Assembly: GCF_024220175.1 (NCBI RefSeq)
Contig: NZ_CP098502.1
Location: forward strand, 4,468,514-4,532,513
DNA from: Paraconexibacter antarcticus
GTDB lineage: Bacteria; Actinomycetota; Thermoleophilia; Solirubrobacterales; Solirubrobacteraceae
Reading direction: 5' to 3'
DNA length: 64,000 bases
Shown: piece after piece, positions 49,224-57,503 of the stretch
How positions within the stretch are numbered: the first letter of the stretch is position 1
How the letters are laid out: each line of letters begins with the position of its first letter
The notes under the pieces: generated by a model
Databases searched by the model: none
The model's input: only the letters and a program-made list of their open reading frames with translations
Told to the model about the DNA's origin: nothing
Position numbers and translations under genes: made by a program

Positions 49224-51506
49224 TCAGGCCCGCGCGCCGCGCGCCGCCGCCACGGCCGCCTGCCCGAAGGAGATCCCGCCGTCGTTCGCCGGCAGCCGCG
49301 ACGGCACGAGGACCCGCAGCCGCAGCTGCTCGCAGGCCGCGATCGTCCACGTCAGCAGCAGGCGGTTCTGGAAGACGCCGCCGCTGAGGACGACGAGGTC
49401 GGTCCCCGCGCCCTCGGCCGCCCGCTCGCAGGCGGTCGCCGTCGCCTCGGCGATCGCGCGGTGCAGCCGCGCGGAGATGAGCGCGACGTCGACGCCGGAC
49501 TCGACGTCGCCGAGCAGCGCGCGGATCGCCGTGCGCGCGTCGAGGACGAGGTCGTCCCCCACCGGCAGCGTGTACGCCCCCTTGTGCGAGACGTCCGCGC
49601 GCGCCTCGAGCTCGACGGCTGCCTGCCCCTCGTAGCTGCACCGCGCCCGCAGCCCGCAGAGCGCCGCCGCCGCGTCGAACAGCCGGCCCATGCTCGTCGT
49701 CACGGGGGCCGAGAAGCCGCGGCGCACCATCTGCCCGACGAGGTCCCACTGCTCGTGCGGGATCGCCGCGTGCAGCTCGTCGGGCACGTGCGGATGCTCG
49801 GCGGCGATCATCCACGATGCGGCCATCCGCCACGGCTGGCGCGCCGCGTGGTCCCCGCCCGGCAGGCGCACCGGGTGCAGGTGCCCGGCGCGGCGGAAGC
49901 CGGTCAGGTCGCCGACGAGGATCTCGCCACCCCACACGGTGCCGTCCTCGCCGTGGCCGGACCCGTCGTAGATCGCGCCGACCGCCGTCCCGGTCTCACC
50001 GTGCTCGGCGAGGCACGCCGCGAGGTGGGCGTGGTGGTGCTGCACCGCGACGGTCCGCACGCCGTCCCGGTCGAGCGCGTAGGCCGTCGAGGCGTAGTCG
50101 GGGTGGCGGTCGTGGGCGACGACCTCCGGGGTGACGGCGAAGAGCCGCTCGAAGTGCTCGACGCCCGCCGCGAACGACGCCCGCGTGCGGGCCTCGTCGA
50201 GGTCCCCGACGTGGTGACTCACCCAGGCGCGCCCGCCGCGCGCGACGCAGAACGTGTTCTTCAGCTGGGCGCCGACGGCGAGCACCGGCGGCGTCGCTGC
50301 GACCGGCAGCCGCAGCGACTCCGGCACGTACCCGCGCGAGCGCCGCAGCGCGGTCCGGCGGCCCGCGACGACGCGGACGACCGAGTCGTCGGTGCGCATG
50401 TGGATCGGGCGGTCGTGGACGAGGAAGGCGTCCGCGATCGGCTGCAGCCGCTCGAGCGCGTCGCGGTCGGCGTAGGCGATCGGCTCGTCGCTGAGGTTTC
50501 CGCTCGTGAGGACGAGCGGCAGCCGCAGGTCGTCGAGGAGCACCTGGTGCAGCGGCGTGTACGGGAGCATGACGCCGAGCTCGCGCAGGCCCGGCGCGAC
50601 CGCGTCCGCCACCCCCGCGGTCGTCCGCCGCCGGCCGAGGACGATCGGCCGCTCGGCGCTGCGCAGGAGCGCGAGCTCCTCCTCCGCGAGCAGGACGAGC
50701 GACTGCGCCGCGACGACGTCGACGACCATGAGCGCGAACGGCCGGTCCTCACGGTGCTTACGGGCACGGAGCTCGGCGACGACGCCCTGATGGTCGGCGC
50801 GGCAGGCGAGGTGGTACCCGCCGAGGCCCTTGATCGCGACGATCGCGCCGCCGCGCAGGAGGGCCGCGGCCCGGGCGATCGCGTCGGCCCCGCCGGCCGC
50901 CGGCACCGGTGCGCCGAGCAGGCGTACGCGCGGCCCGCAGGCGGGGCAGGCGATCGGCTGTGCGTGGAAGCGCCGGTCGCGCGGGTCCTCGTACTCGCGC
51001 CGGCAGTCGGCACACAGCGGGAACGCCTTCATCGTCGTCCGCGAGCGGTCGTAGGGGACGTCACGGACGATTGTGAAGCGCGGCCCGCAGTTCGTGCAGT
51101 TCGTGAACGGGTAGCGGTGGCGGCGGGCGTCCGGGTCGCGGACCTCGGCCAGGCAGTCGGCGCAGGTCGCGGTGTCGGCGCTCACGAGGGCATCGGGCGT
51201 CCCCGCCCCGTCGCTGCCGACGATCGCGAACCCCGTCTCGCCCGTCGGCGCGCGGTCGCTCACCGCGGTCTCCTCGACGCGCGCGAGCGGCGGCGGGTCG
51301 TGGCGCAGGCGGACGAGGAGCTCCGCGATCGCCTCCGGGTCCCCTTCCGCCTCGATGAGCACCCCGCGCGTGTCGTTGCGGACGAAACCCGCGAGGCCGA
51401 GCTCGCCCGCCACGCGGTAGACGAACGGGCGGAAGCCGACGCCCTGCACGACGCCCTCCACCCGGATCTCGACCCGCCGGGCGTGCAGCGCGGGGATCAC
51501 GGTCAT
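49224..51506 (-). CDS. hypF: Hydrogenase maturation carbamoyltransferase HypF
   Basis: 760 aa from ATG 51506; open frame beyond that is antisense to the SIS gene. Acylphosphatase domain first (RVEGVVQGVGFRPFVYRVA), then two zinc fingers (CADCLAEV, CTNCGPRF, CADCRREYE, CPACGPRV), a YrdC/Sua5 domain (KGLGGYHLACRADHQGV near 275), and a Kae1-like C-terminal domain with VQHHHAHLAACLAEHG near 490 and LSGGVFQNRLL near 705. It makes thiocarboxamide on HypE from carbamoyl phosphate for the CN ligands. Last gene of the hydrogenase operon. Confidence 0.95.
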   Translation of the reverse strand: MTVIPALHARRVEIRVEGVVQGVGFRPFVYRVAGELGLAGFVRNDTRGVLIEAEGDPEAIAELLVRLRHDPPPLARVEETAVSDRAPTGETGFAIVGSDGAGTPDALVSADTATCADCLAEVRDPDARRHRYPFTNCTNCGPRFTIVRDVPYDRSRTTMKAFPLCADCRREYEDPRDRRFHAQPIACPACGPRVRLLGAPVPAAGGADAIARAAALLRGGAIVAIKGLGGYHLACRADHQGVVAELRARKHREDRPFALMVVDVVAAQSLVLLAEEELALLRSAERPIVLGRRRTTAGVADAVAPGLRELGVMLPYTPLHQVLLDDLRLPLVLTSGNLSDEPIAYADRDALERLQPIADAFLVHDRPIHMRTDDSVVRVVAGRRTALRRSRGYVPESLRLPVAATPPVLAVGAQLKNTFCVARGGRAWVSHHVGDLDEARTRASFAAGVEHFERLFAVTPEVVAHDRHPDYASTAYALDRDGVRTVAVQHHHAHLAACLAEHGETGTAVGAIYDGSGHGEDGTVWGGEILVGDLTGFRRAGHLHPVRLPGGDHAARQPWRMAASWMIAAEHPHVPDELHAAIPHEQWDLVGQMVRRGFSAPVTTSMGRLFDAAAALCGLRARCSYEGQAAVELEARADVSHKGAYTLPVGDDLVLDARTAIRALLGDVESGVDVALISARLHRAIAEATATACERAAEGAGTDLVVLSGGVFQNRLLLTWTIAACEQLRLRVLVPSRLPANDGGISFGQAAVAAARGARA

Positions 51507-52654
51507 CGCTGCTCGGCCGCTCCGGGGGCGAGGACGGCCGCGACGAGCAGGTGCAGGACCGTCGCCTGCGCCTCCTGGATGCGCGGGATGTGCTCGGACG
51601 GCGAGACGACGACGTGGTCGGCGAGCCCCTCGGCGAGGACGCGGCCGCCGTCGTAGCCGACGAGCGCGATCGTCGGCAGGCGCCGGCGGCGCGCCTCGGC
51701 GAGGGCGCTGAGGACGTTCGCGGAGCCGCCGCTCGTCGAGATCCCGAGGACGACGTCGCCGGGCCGCGCGTGCGCGATGACCTGCCGCGCGAAGACCGCC
51801 TCGTGCCCGACGTCGTTCGCGATCGCCGTGAGGATCGCCGGGTCCTCGGCGAGGTCGAGCGCGCGGCGCGGCGCGGCCGGCGGGGGCGGGTGGCGCAGGT
51901 CGGCGACGACGTCCTGCGCGTCCGTCGCCGAGCCGCCGTTGCCGAGCGCGAGCAGCGTCCCGCCGGCGTCGAGCGCCGTCCGCAGCGTCGCCGTCGCCGC
52001 CGCGATCGCGTCCGCGCTCCCTGCGAGCGTCGCGGCGCGCAGCTCCGTCGTCTCGGCCGCCTTGGTGAGGACGGAGGCGCGGACGTCCGCGAGCACGCCG
52101 GGCAGGTCGTCCTCGGTCTGCGCGAGGAACGGGTAGAGGAAGCTCGACGCGCCGCTGTCGTGCAGGCGCTCCTGGCGCCGCCCGCCGAGCAGGCCGCGGT
52201 GCTCGAAGAAGACGTGCACGAGCTCCCACAGCACGTGGTAGCTCTGCTCGATGAGCTCCTGGTCGACGAAGCGGTCGCCGCTGTGCGGCGCGAGCGTCCA
52301 GCGGCGCTCGCCGAGCTCGACCGTCAGCGTCCCGTCGTCGAAGCGCATGACGATGTCCTCGGGCCCGGTGAGGAGCGCGACCTCCGCCGCCTCGAGCCCG
52401 AGCGCCGGCAGCGCGCGCTTGCCGACGATGACCGGGTGGACGAACTCGACGGCGACGTGGCGCACGTCGGAGCGGTCGGCCGCCGTGGTCCCGCACGCGA
52501 GCAGCCGGCCGCCGCGGAGGAAGCGCTCGGCCATCGCGTGGCAGAGCTCCGCGAGGGCCGGGGCCTGCGCGGCGAAGAACCGGGCACAGGGCTCGGCCCG
52601 CGCAGCCGCCGTCCCCGCGAGGCGACCTGACAGCGGCTGCGCGGCCGTCGTCAT
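51503..52654 (-). CDS. SIS-domain protein of the hydrogenase operon
   Basis: 383 aa from ATG 52654, which overlaps the hypB stop. The N-terminal 190 residues look like a degenerate SIS-like half (LLACGTTAADRSDVRHVAVE); the C-terminal half is a clear SIS/GmhA-type domain: LLALGNGGSATDAQDVVADL near 255, GDVVLGISTSGGSANVLSAL near 310, and IPRIQEAQATVLHLL near 360. Sedoheptulose-7-phosphate isomerases share this fold. There is no sugar pathway here; it sits between hypB and hypF in the operon, so a role in hydrogenase maturation or regulation is inferred but unproven. Confidence 0.8.
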   Translation of the reverse strand: MTTAAQPLSGRLAGTAAARAEPCARFFAAQAPALAELCHAMAERFLRGGRLLACGTTAADRSDVRHVAVEFVHPVIVGKRALPALGLEAAEVALLTGPEDIVMRFDDGTLTVELGERRWTLAPHSGDRFVDQELIEQSYHVLWELVHVFFEHRGLLGGRRQERLHDSGASSFLYPFLAQTEDDLPGVLADVRASVLTKAAETTELRAATLAGSADAIAAATATLRTALDAGGTLLALGNGGSATDAQDVVADLRHPPPPAAPRRALDLAEDPAILTAIANDVGHEAVFARQVIAHARPGDVVLGISTSGGSANVLSALAEARRRRLPTIALVGYDGGRVLAEGLADHVVVSPSEHIPRIQEAQATVLHLLVAAVLAPGAAEQR

Positions 52655-53334
52655 ACCGCCGCGCCGGCCCTCTCCGGGAGCGTGGCGAGCCAGGCCCGCA
52701 GCTCGTCCACCCCCTCGCCGGTCCGTGCGCTCGTCTCCATGACGGCGACGCCGGGGTGCACCTGGTCGACCCAGTAGCGGAACTTCTCGAGGTCGAAGTC
52801 GACGTACGGCAGCAGGTCGATCTTGTTGAGCACGACGAGTTCGCACGCCCGGAACATCAGGGGGTACTTGAGCGGCTTGTCCGCCCCTTCGGCCACCGAC
52901 GAGACCATCATGCGGACATCCTCCCCCACCCGGAACTCCGCGGGGCAGACGAGGTTGCCGACGTTTTCGATGATGAGCAGGTCGAGGTCCTCGAGCCCGA
53001 CGGCGGGAAGCGCCGAGCGGACCATGTTCGCGTCGAGGTGGCACTCGCCGCCGAAGCCCCCGCCGGTGTTCAGCTGGGTGACGTTGACGTGCAGATGCGC
53101 GAGGCGGTCGGCGTCGAGCGAGCCCTGCACGTCGCCCTCCAGCACGCCGGTCCGCAGCCCCGGCATCCCGGGCCCGAGGACCCGCTCGAGGAGCGTCGTC
53201 TTGCCGGCCCCGGGGGCGCTCATGAGGTTCACGACGGTGACGCCGTGCCGGTCGAAGTCCTCGCGGTTGGCCTTCGCGATCGTGTTGTTGGCGTCGAGGG
53301 CGTCCTCGACGACCCGGACCTTCACGCGGTGCAT
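52651..53334 (-). CDS. hypB: Nickel-inserting GTPase HypB
   Basis: 227 aa from ATG 53334. P-loop SAPGAGKTTLL (41-48), ANREDFDRHGVTVVNLM ahead of it, GDVQGSLDADRLA, HLDANMVRSAL with the metal-binding His, ENVGNLVCPAEFRVGED, NKIDLLPY (G4) and SARTGEGVDEL near 205. No His-rich Ni-storage tail at the N-terminus. GTP-driven nickel insertion into the large subunit with HypA. Overlaps hypA by 13 bp and the SIS gene by 4 bp. Confidence 0.95.
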   Translation of the reverse strand: MHRVKVRVVEDALDANNTIAKANREDFDRHGVTVVNLMSAPGAGKTTLLERVLGPGMPGLRTGVLEGDVQGSLDADRLAHLHVNVTQLNTGGGFGGECHLDANMVRSALPAVGLEDLDLLIIENVGNLVCPAEFRVGEDVRMMVSSVAEGADKPLKYPLMFRACELVVLNKIDLLPYVDFDLEKFRYWVDQVHPGVAVMETSARTGEGVDELRAWLATLPERAGAAV

Positions 53335-53678
53335 GCGGTGCTCTCCTGTTCGACCTCGATGGACTCCACTTCCAGCTCCTCGCCCGCCAGCACGCTCACC
53401 TCGGCGCCACCGCACTGCGGGCAGCGGAAGGCGGGGACGTCGATCGCCCAGTCACGCGCGCACGGGGCGCAGCGCAGGCGGGCGGGGACGACCTCCATCT
53501 CCAGCCGCGCGCCCTCGCACGGCCCGCCGCGCCCGAGCAGCTCGATGTAGAACGCGAGCGAGTCGGGGACGACCTGCCGCAGCTGCCCCGCGCGCACGCG
53601 GACGACCGTCACCCGGCGCCCGGCGGCGTGGCGCGCGGCGGTGTCGAGGACGGCGGATGCGATCGACATCTCGTGCAT
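53322..53678 (-). CDS. hypA: Nickel chaperone HypA
   Basis: 118 aa. MHEMSIASAVLDT gives the nickel-binding His2 and conserved Glu3. Zinc site CAPCARDW and CPQCGGAEV near residues 71-94. LEVESIEVE closes the fold. It delivers Ni(II) to the hydrogenase large subunit with HypB. Ribosome binding probably overlaps the protease end 8 bp upstream. Confidence 0.95.
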   Translation of the reverse strand: MHEMSIASAVLDTAARHAAGRRVTVVRVRAGQLRQVVPDSLAFYIELLGRGGPCEGARLEMEVVPARLRCAPCARDWAIDVPAFRCPQCGGAEVSVLAGEELEVESIEVEQESTACTA

Positions 53679-53686
53679 GCGCGCCC

Positions 53687-54202
53687 TCAGGCCGTGTACG
53701 CGGCGTCGGTCTGCAGCTCGCCGATCGTCTGGCGGACGAAGGACGCGGCGACGTCGACGGCGGCCGCGACCGGCGGCGTGAGGCCGAAGCCCGGCTCGGC
53801 GATCTCCCCCGGCTCGCAGGCGACGACCATGACGCGGCCCGGCCAGCCGCCGACGGCGCTGACAAAGCGCAGGACGGTCATCGGGTTCATGTCGTGCGGG
53901 TCGATGTTCTCGCCGTCCTTCAGCTCGCCGGAGAACTCCGCGCGGTCGGGCTCCATGACGTAGAGCGTCCCCGGCTCGCCGCCCTGGCGGCTCGCGTCGA
54001 GGAGCAGGAGCGCGTCGTACCCGCGGATGAGCTCGTAGGCGAGGTCGAGGCCGCCGGTGCCGAAGTCCATGACCGTGACGCCGTCGGGGACTCCCTCGGC
54101 CTCCAGGCGCCGGGCGACCTCCCCGCCGAACGCGTCGTCCTGCAGCCAGGCGTTCCCGACGCCGGCGACGAGGATCTGCTTGACGGGCTTGTCGTCGCTC
54201 AT
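53687..54202 (-). CDS. Hydrogenase maturation protease
   Basis: 171 aa from ATG 54202. ILVAGVGNAWLQDDAFGGEVARRL near residue 9 is the HycI/HybD N-terminal signature (GxGN...DD.G), VTVMDFGTGGLDLAYEL near 43 and LLLLDASRQGG near 67 carry the nickel-sensing Asp, and VVACEPGEIAEPGFGLT near 123 the conserved region. Ni-dependent endopeptidase that trims the large subunit after DPCxxCxxH. Matches the tail seen on the large subunit. In the operon 4 bp after the 415-aa gene. Confidence 0.88.
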   Translation of the reverse strand: MSDDKPVKQILVAGVGNAWLQDDAFGGEVARRLEAEGVPDGVTVMDFGTGGLDLAYELIRGYDALLLLDASRQGGEPGTLYVMEPDRAEFSGELKDGENIDPHDMNPMTVLRFVSAVGGWPGRVMVVACEPGEIAEPGFGLTPPVAAAVDVAASFVRQTIGELQTDAAYTA

Positions 54203-55446
54203 GGTTCCATCCCTTTGGTCGCGCGATGTTCCGAGCCCCCGGGCGAGGAACTCGCCGAGCTGATCGAGCCGCCAGGCGAGATCAGCTCGACCTCCGAGGG
54301 CTTGAAGTACAGGTACCGGCCGATGTCGCGCATGAGCTCCTGGCCGGGGTCGTCGTCGACGGTGACGCAGAGGTGGACCTGGTCCTCGTAGTCGACGTAG
54401 ATGCGCTCGATGGTGGCGGGGCGGCCGTCGAGCAGGTGGTCGTGGGCGGCGTGGTCGTCCCCCGCGCGCAGGCGCACGGAGGCGCCGAGCCGGTAGGTCG
54501 TCCCGTCGACGAGCAGCGTCGTCTCGCCCTTGACCTCGCGGCCCTCGCCGCCGGCGTTCGCCGTCGCGCCCGCGCCGAAGCCGGCCGGGTCCGGGTCGCG
54601 GATCGTCACGCGGCCGTGCAGGCGCCTGATCGCCTCGGGCGTGGCGGCGACGGCGCGCTCGATCATCGCCCGGACGGTCGGGTCCTGCGCGGTGACCGCG
54701 TCGCGCTCCTCGTCGGAGAGCGCGAGCACGTGCAGCAGCAGCGCCTCCTCGATCTCGGTCCCGTCGAAGAGGTCGCCCTGCGACTCGGGCGCGAGCTGCG
54801 GGTGGTCGGGCAGCATGATCGCCGCGCCGAGCAGCGCGTCGTCGTCGTCGGTCGCGAGGACCGGGAAGGTGTTGACGCTCACGCACGTCATCACCGCACC
54901 GGCGGCGTGCTCGGGCGGGTCGATGAGCGAGAGGAAGCGCGCCCCGCCGCCGACGCGCGCGAGCACGTGCGTCGAGATGAGGCTGTGGCGCAGCGCGCCC
55001 GCCCGGTCGAGGCCGTCCGGGACATCCGTGAGGTTGTGGACCGCCGTCGTCACGCGCCACAGGTCGGGGCCGAGCGCCTGCGCCTGCATCGTCACGCGAC
55101 CGCGCACGCCGTACCCGGCGAAGGGGACGCCGGCGGGCGCCTCGGCGAGGGCCGCGAGGGTGGTCGGCGGGAGCAGGACCTCGTTGGCGTCGGCCTCGTG
55201 ACGGGTCCCGCTCGGCTCGAGGAAGTGCACCGCGACCCGCAGCCGCGCGGCCGGCGGCCCCTGGACGAGGCCGACCATCCGCAGGTGGTCGAACGTGTGC
55301 GGGCTGCGGGCCGCGTAGGCCGGCGGGTAGACGATCCCGAACGGAGTCGGCGTCGCGTTCTTCGTCGCGCCCGGCGTGTACGGGTAGAGCGCGTAGCCCT
55401 CGTAGAGGAGGGTGCGGACGAGCTCGTCGACGTCGGTGCCGGTCAT
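54199..55446 (-). CDS. Hydrogenase-operon protein of unknown function (415 aa)
   Basis: 415 aa, starting in the previous stop (ATGA). ELVRTLLYEGYALYPYTPGA starts the chain and TPFGIVYPPAYAARSP follows. The middle is beta-rich with VAVHFLEPSGTRHEA, then LRHSLISTHVLARVG and FLSLIDPPEHAA; QELMRDIGRYLYFKPSEV is near the end. No Cys cluster, no signal, no membrane helix. It is conserved with group 1h hydrogenase loci as I recall them, but its role is unknown. Overlap with both neighbours argues for a complex or assembly role. Confidence 0.7.
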   Translation of the reverse strand: MTGTDVDELVRTLLYEGYALYPYTPGATKNATPTPFGIVYPPAYAARSPHTFDHLRMVGLVQGPPAARLRVAVHFLEPSGTRHEADANEVLLPPTTLAALAEAPAGVPFAGYGVRGRVTMQAQALGPDLWRVTTAVHNLTDVPDGLDRAGALRHSLISTHVLARVGGGARFLSLIDPPEHAAGAVMTCVSVNTFPVLATDDDDALLGAAIMLPDHPQLAPESQGDLFDGTEIEEALLLHVLALSDEERDAVTAQDPTVRAMIERAVAATPEAIRRLHGRVTIRDPDPAGFGAGATANAGGEGREVKGETTLLVDGTTYRLGASVRLRAGDDHAAHDHLLDGRPATIERIYVDYEDQVHLCVTVDDDPGQELMRDIGRYLYFKPSEVELISPGGSISSASSSPGGSEHRATKGMEP

Positions 55447-56111
55447 CGCCCGGCCCCCTCCAGCAGCGCCCGCACGCACGCGTCGTGGTCGTGATGGCCG
55501 GCCACGGCCTTGTAGGCCCCGAGCGCGTCGAGCGTCTCGGTCTGCAGCCGCACCCAGCCGCCCCCCGGGTAGTACGCGGCGATCGTCCGCCGCCACGTCG
55601 CCACGGGCATGCTCCACCGCGCCGAGCAGCTCCACGGCACCTGGACGACCTGCATGCGGTCGCCGGACCCGACGAGCAGCAGCATCCCGGTGACGTGGAA
55701 GGAGAGCGGCGCCATCCCGTCCGGCAGCGAGTGGAAGTACCGGCTCGCGGCGACCTCGAGGTCGTACGTCACCGGGACGTCGAGGGTGAACGACGTCGCG
55801 CCCGTGAAGCCCGGCACGAGCGTCGAGACCTGCGCCCACTGGAACGGGTGCGTCGTCGCCGCCCAGCGTTCGGGGGCGCCGAAGAGCTCGACGAGCTTCG
55901 CGCGCGTCGCGTCGTCGTAGACGCGGCGGGCGGGGTCGATCTGCACCTGGATCGTGAGCGCGCCGACGTACACCTCGCGCCCGAGCGGCTCGGTGAGGTG
56001 CAGCTGGAAGCGCAGCGTCGGCGTCGCCGCGTGCGGGACGGGACCCGCGTCGAGCACGCTGAGCTGCGGCTCGGACGCGGTCGGCGGTTCGACGCGGGCG
56101 AAGGTCGACAT
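55443..56111 (-). CDS. DUF6084-like hydrogenase accessory protein
   Basis: 222 aa from ATG 56111, overlapping the NifU-like stop by one base. FQLHLTEPLGREVYVGALTIQ and VQIDPARRVYD early, then PFQWAQVSTLVPGFTGATSF, TYDLEVAASRYFHSLPDGM and QVVQVPWSCSARWSMPVATW. It ends with YYPGGGWVRL and an alpha tail. One Cys (PWSCSA). No signal or membrane segment. It is placed among accessory genes of actinobacterial high-affinity hydrogenases; function unknown. Confidence 0.72.
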   Translation of the reverse strand: MSTFARVEPPTASEPQLSVLDAGPVPHAATPTLRFQLHLTEPLGREVYVGALTIQVQIDPARRVYDDATRAKLVELFGAPERWAATTHPFQWAQVSTLVPGFTGATSFTLDVPVTYDLEVAASRYFHSLPDGMAPLSFHVTGMLLLVGSGDRMQVVQVPWSCSARWSMPVATWRRTIAAYYPGGGWVRLQTETLDALGAYKAVAGHHDHDACVRALLEGAGR

Positions 56112-57499
56112 CAGGCCGCGATCGCCTGGCGCTCGAGGGTCGCGAAGAAGTCGGCCACCGCGCCCTCGATCGCGCGGCCGCCCGAGATGCCCTCCCAGCG
56201 GGACTTGATGAGCCCGACGAGCCGGTAGCACTCGTCGATCGGGATGATCGCGTGCTGCGGCGGGGACGCGAGGCGGTTGACGATCAGCGCCTCGGCGTCC
56301 GGCTCCAGCCGCGCGAGCACCGGGTTGGCCTCGCAGAGGCGGTCCCAGGCGGCGAGGTCGAGCTGGCACTCCGTCGCCCCGACGGCGCTCGGGTAGAGGG
56401 CGACGATCTCGCCGCTGACGCCGCTGCGCATGAGGAACGCCAGGCCGATCGGGATCTCCAGCGCACGCCACTCCTCCTCGCCCAGGTGGAAGTCCTCGAG
56501 CCACAGGCGGCGGGCGCCGCTCGGACGGTACTCGGCGTCGCCCGAGTGCACCGACCAGCACGTCTCGCAGACGCAGACGATGCGCCGATCGGTGAGGTGC
56601 AGGAGGTGGCGATGGTCGTCACCGACCCCGGACGAGCACAGCTCGCAGCCGCCCGTGCCGTGCCCGGCGTCGCCGGTCTGCTCGATGGCCACCTTGACCT
56701 CGCCGCCGCCGCGCAGCAGCGGGACCGGCTCGAGCTGCAGGCCCGAGTCGTCCTTCGCCCGCCCCGCCCGCGGCAGGTCGTAGGCGCGGCCGCAGGACGT
56801 GCAGGTCAGCGCGCCGCCGACGAGCATGCCGCTGCTCAGCGGCGCGGCGCACGCGGCGCACGCGTCCCGGTAGGCGAGCAGCGTGCCGGCGATGTTGGCG
56901 ACGAAGAGCCCGTCGGCGAGGGCCGCGTGGGCGCCACGGGCGAGGTCCTTCGCCCCGCCGAGGACGACCCAGTCGACGTCCGCCGGCGCGGTCCTCGGCG
57001 TCACCGCGCGCGGCGCGACGACGCCGGCGACCTCGAGCCCGAGCAGGTCCGGCGCCGCCTCCGCCAGCGCGTCCTCGATCGCGACCTCGAGCGTCGCCGC
57101 CGACGCCCCGCAGCCGTTGCAGCTTCCGAGCAGCTTCAGCCGCAGGACGCCGTCGGTCAGCGAGACGAGCTCGACGTCCCCTTCGTGCGACCGCAGGTAG
57201 GGCCGCACGGCGTCGAGCGCCTCCCGCACCCGGTCCTCGAGCGGGACCGGGTACAGCCCGTGCATGAGCATGAGGCTGGCGACGACCCCGTCGCCGGCCA
57301 GCGCCTGCACCGTCTCCTCGGGCACCACGGCGAGGATCCGCTCCAGACCCTCGCCGTACATCGCGACGAGGGCCGCAGCCAGCTCGTCGGCCAGCGCGCG
57401 GACCTCCTCGTCCGCCACCGCGTCCAGACGCTCCGAGAGCTCCTGGACGCGCAGCGCGAGGGCCCCCGGGTCCTCGGTGCTCGGTGCCCCGTCGTGCAT
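56111..57499 (-). CDS. NifU-like, Rieske-like, DUF5947-like fusion protein
   Basis: 462 aa from ATG 57499. An N-terminal helical part, then a NifU C-terminal-like domain (about 85-160) with LKLLGSCNGCGASAATLEVA, the CxxC that binds [4Fe-4S]. Next a Rieske-like fold (about 185-250): FVANIAGTLLAYRDACAACAAPLSSG and CTSCGRAYDL, with Cys in place of the usual His ligands, so a four-Cys site. The remaining 210 residues carry CELCSSGVG and CVCETCWSV, plus HLTDRRI, resembling DUF5947. Likely assembles or carries Fe-S for the hydrogenase. Four bases after the large-subunit gene. Confidence 0.78.
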   Translation of the reverse strand: MHDGAPSTEDPGALALRVQELSERLDAVADEEVRALADELAAALVAMYGEGLERILAVVPEETVQALAGDGVVASLMLMHGLYPVPLEDRVREALDAVRPYLRSHEGDVELVSLTDGVLRLKLLGSCNGCGASAATLEVAIEDALAEAAPDLLGLEVAGVVAPRAVTPRTAPADVDWVVLGGAKDLARGAHAALADGLFVANIAGTLLAYRDACAACAAPLSSGMLVGGALTCTSCGRAYDLPRAGRAKDDSGLQLEPVPLLRGGGEVKVAIEQTGDAGHGTGGCELCSSGVGDDHRHLLHLTDRRIVCVCETCWSVHSGDAEYRPSGARRLWLEDFHLGEEEWRALEIPIGLAFLMRSGVSGEIVALYPSAVGATECQLDLAAWDRLCEANPVLARLEPDAEALIVNRLASPPQHAIIPIDECYRLVGLIKSRWEGISGGRAIEGAVADFFATLERQAIAA

Positions 57500-57503
57500 C
57501 TGC

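Noticed and set aside
51507..52496. N-terminal extension of the HypF frame
   Set aside because: Antisense-like composition; HypF starts naturally at ATG 51506 with its acylphosphatase domain, and the SIS gene occupies this stretch in another frame.
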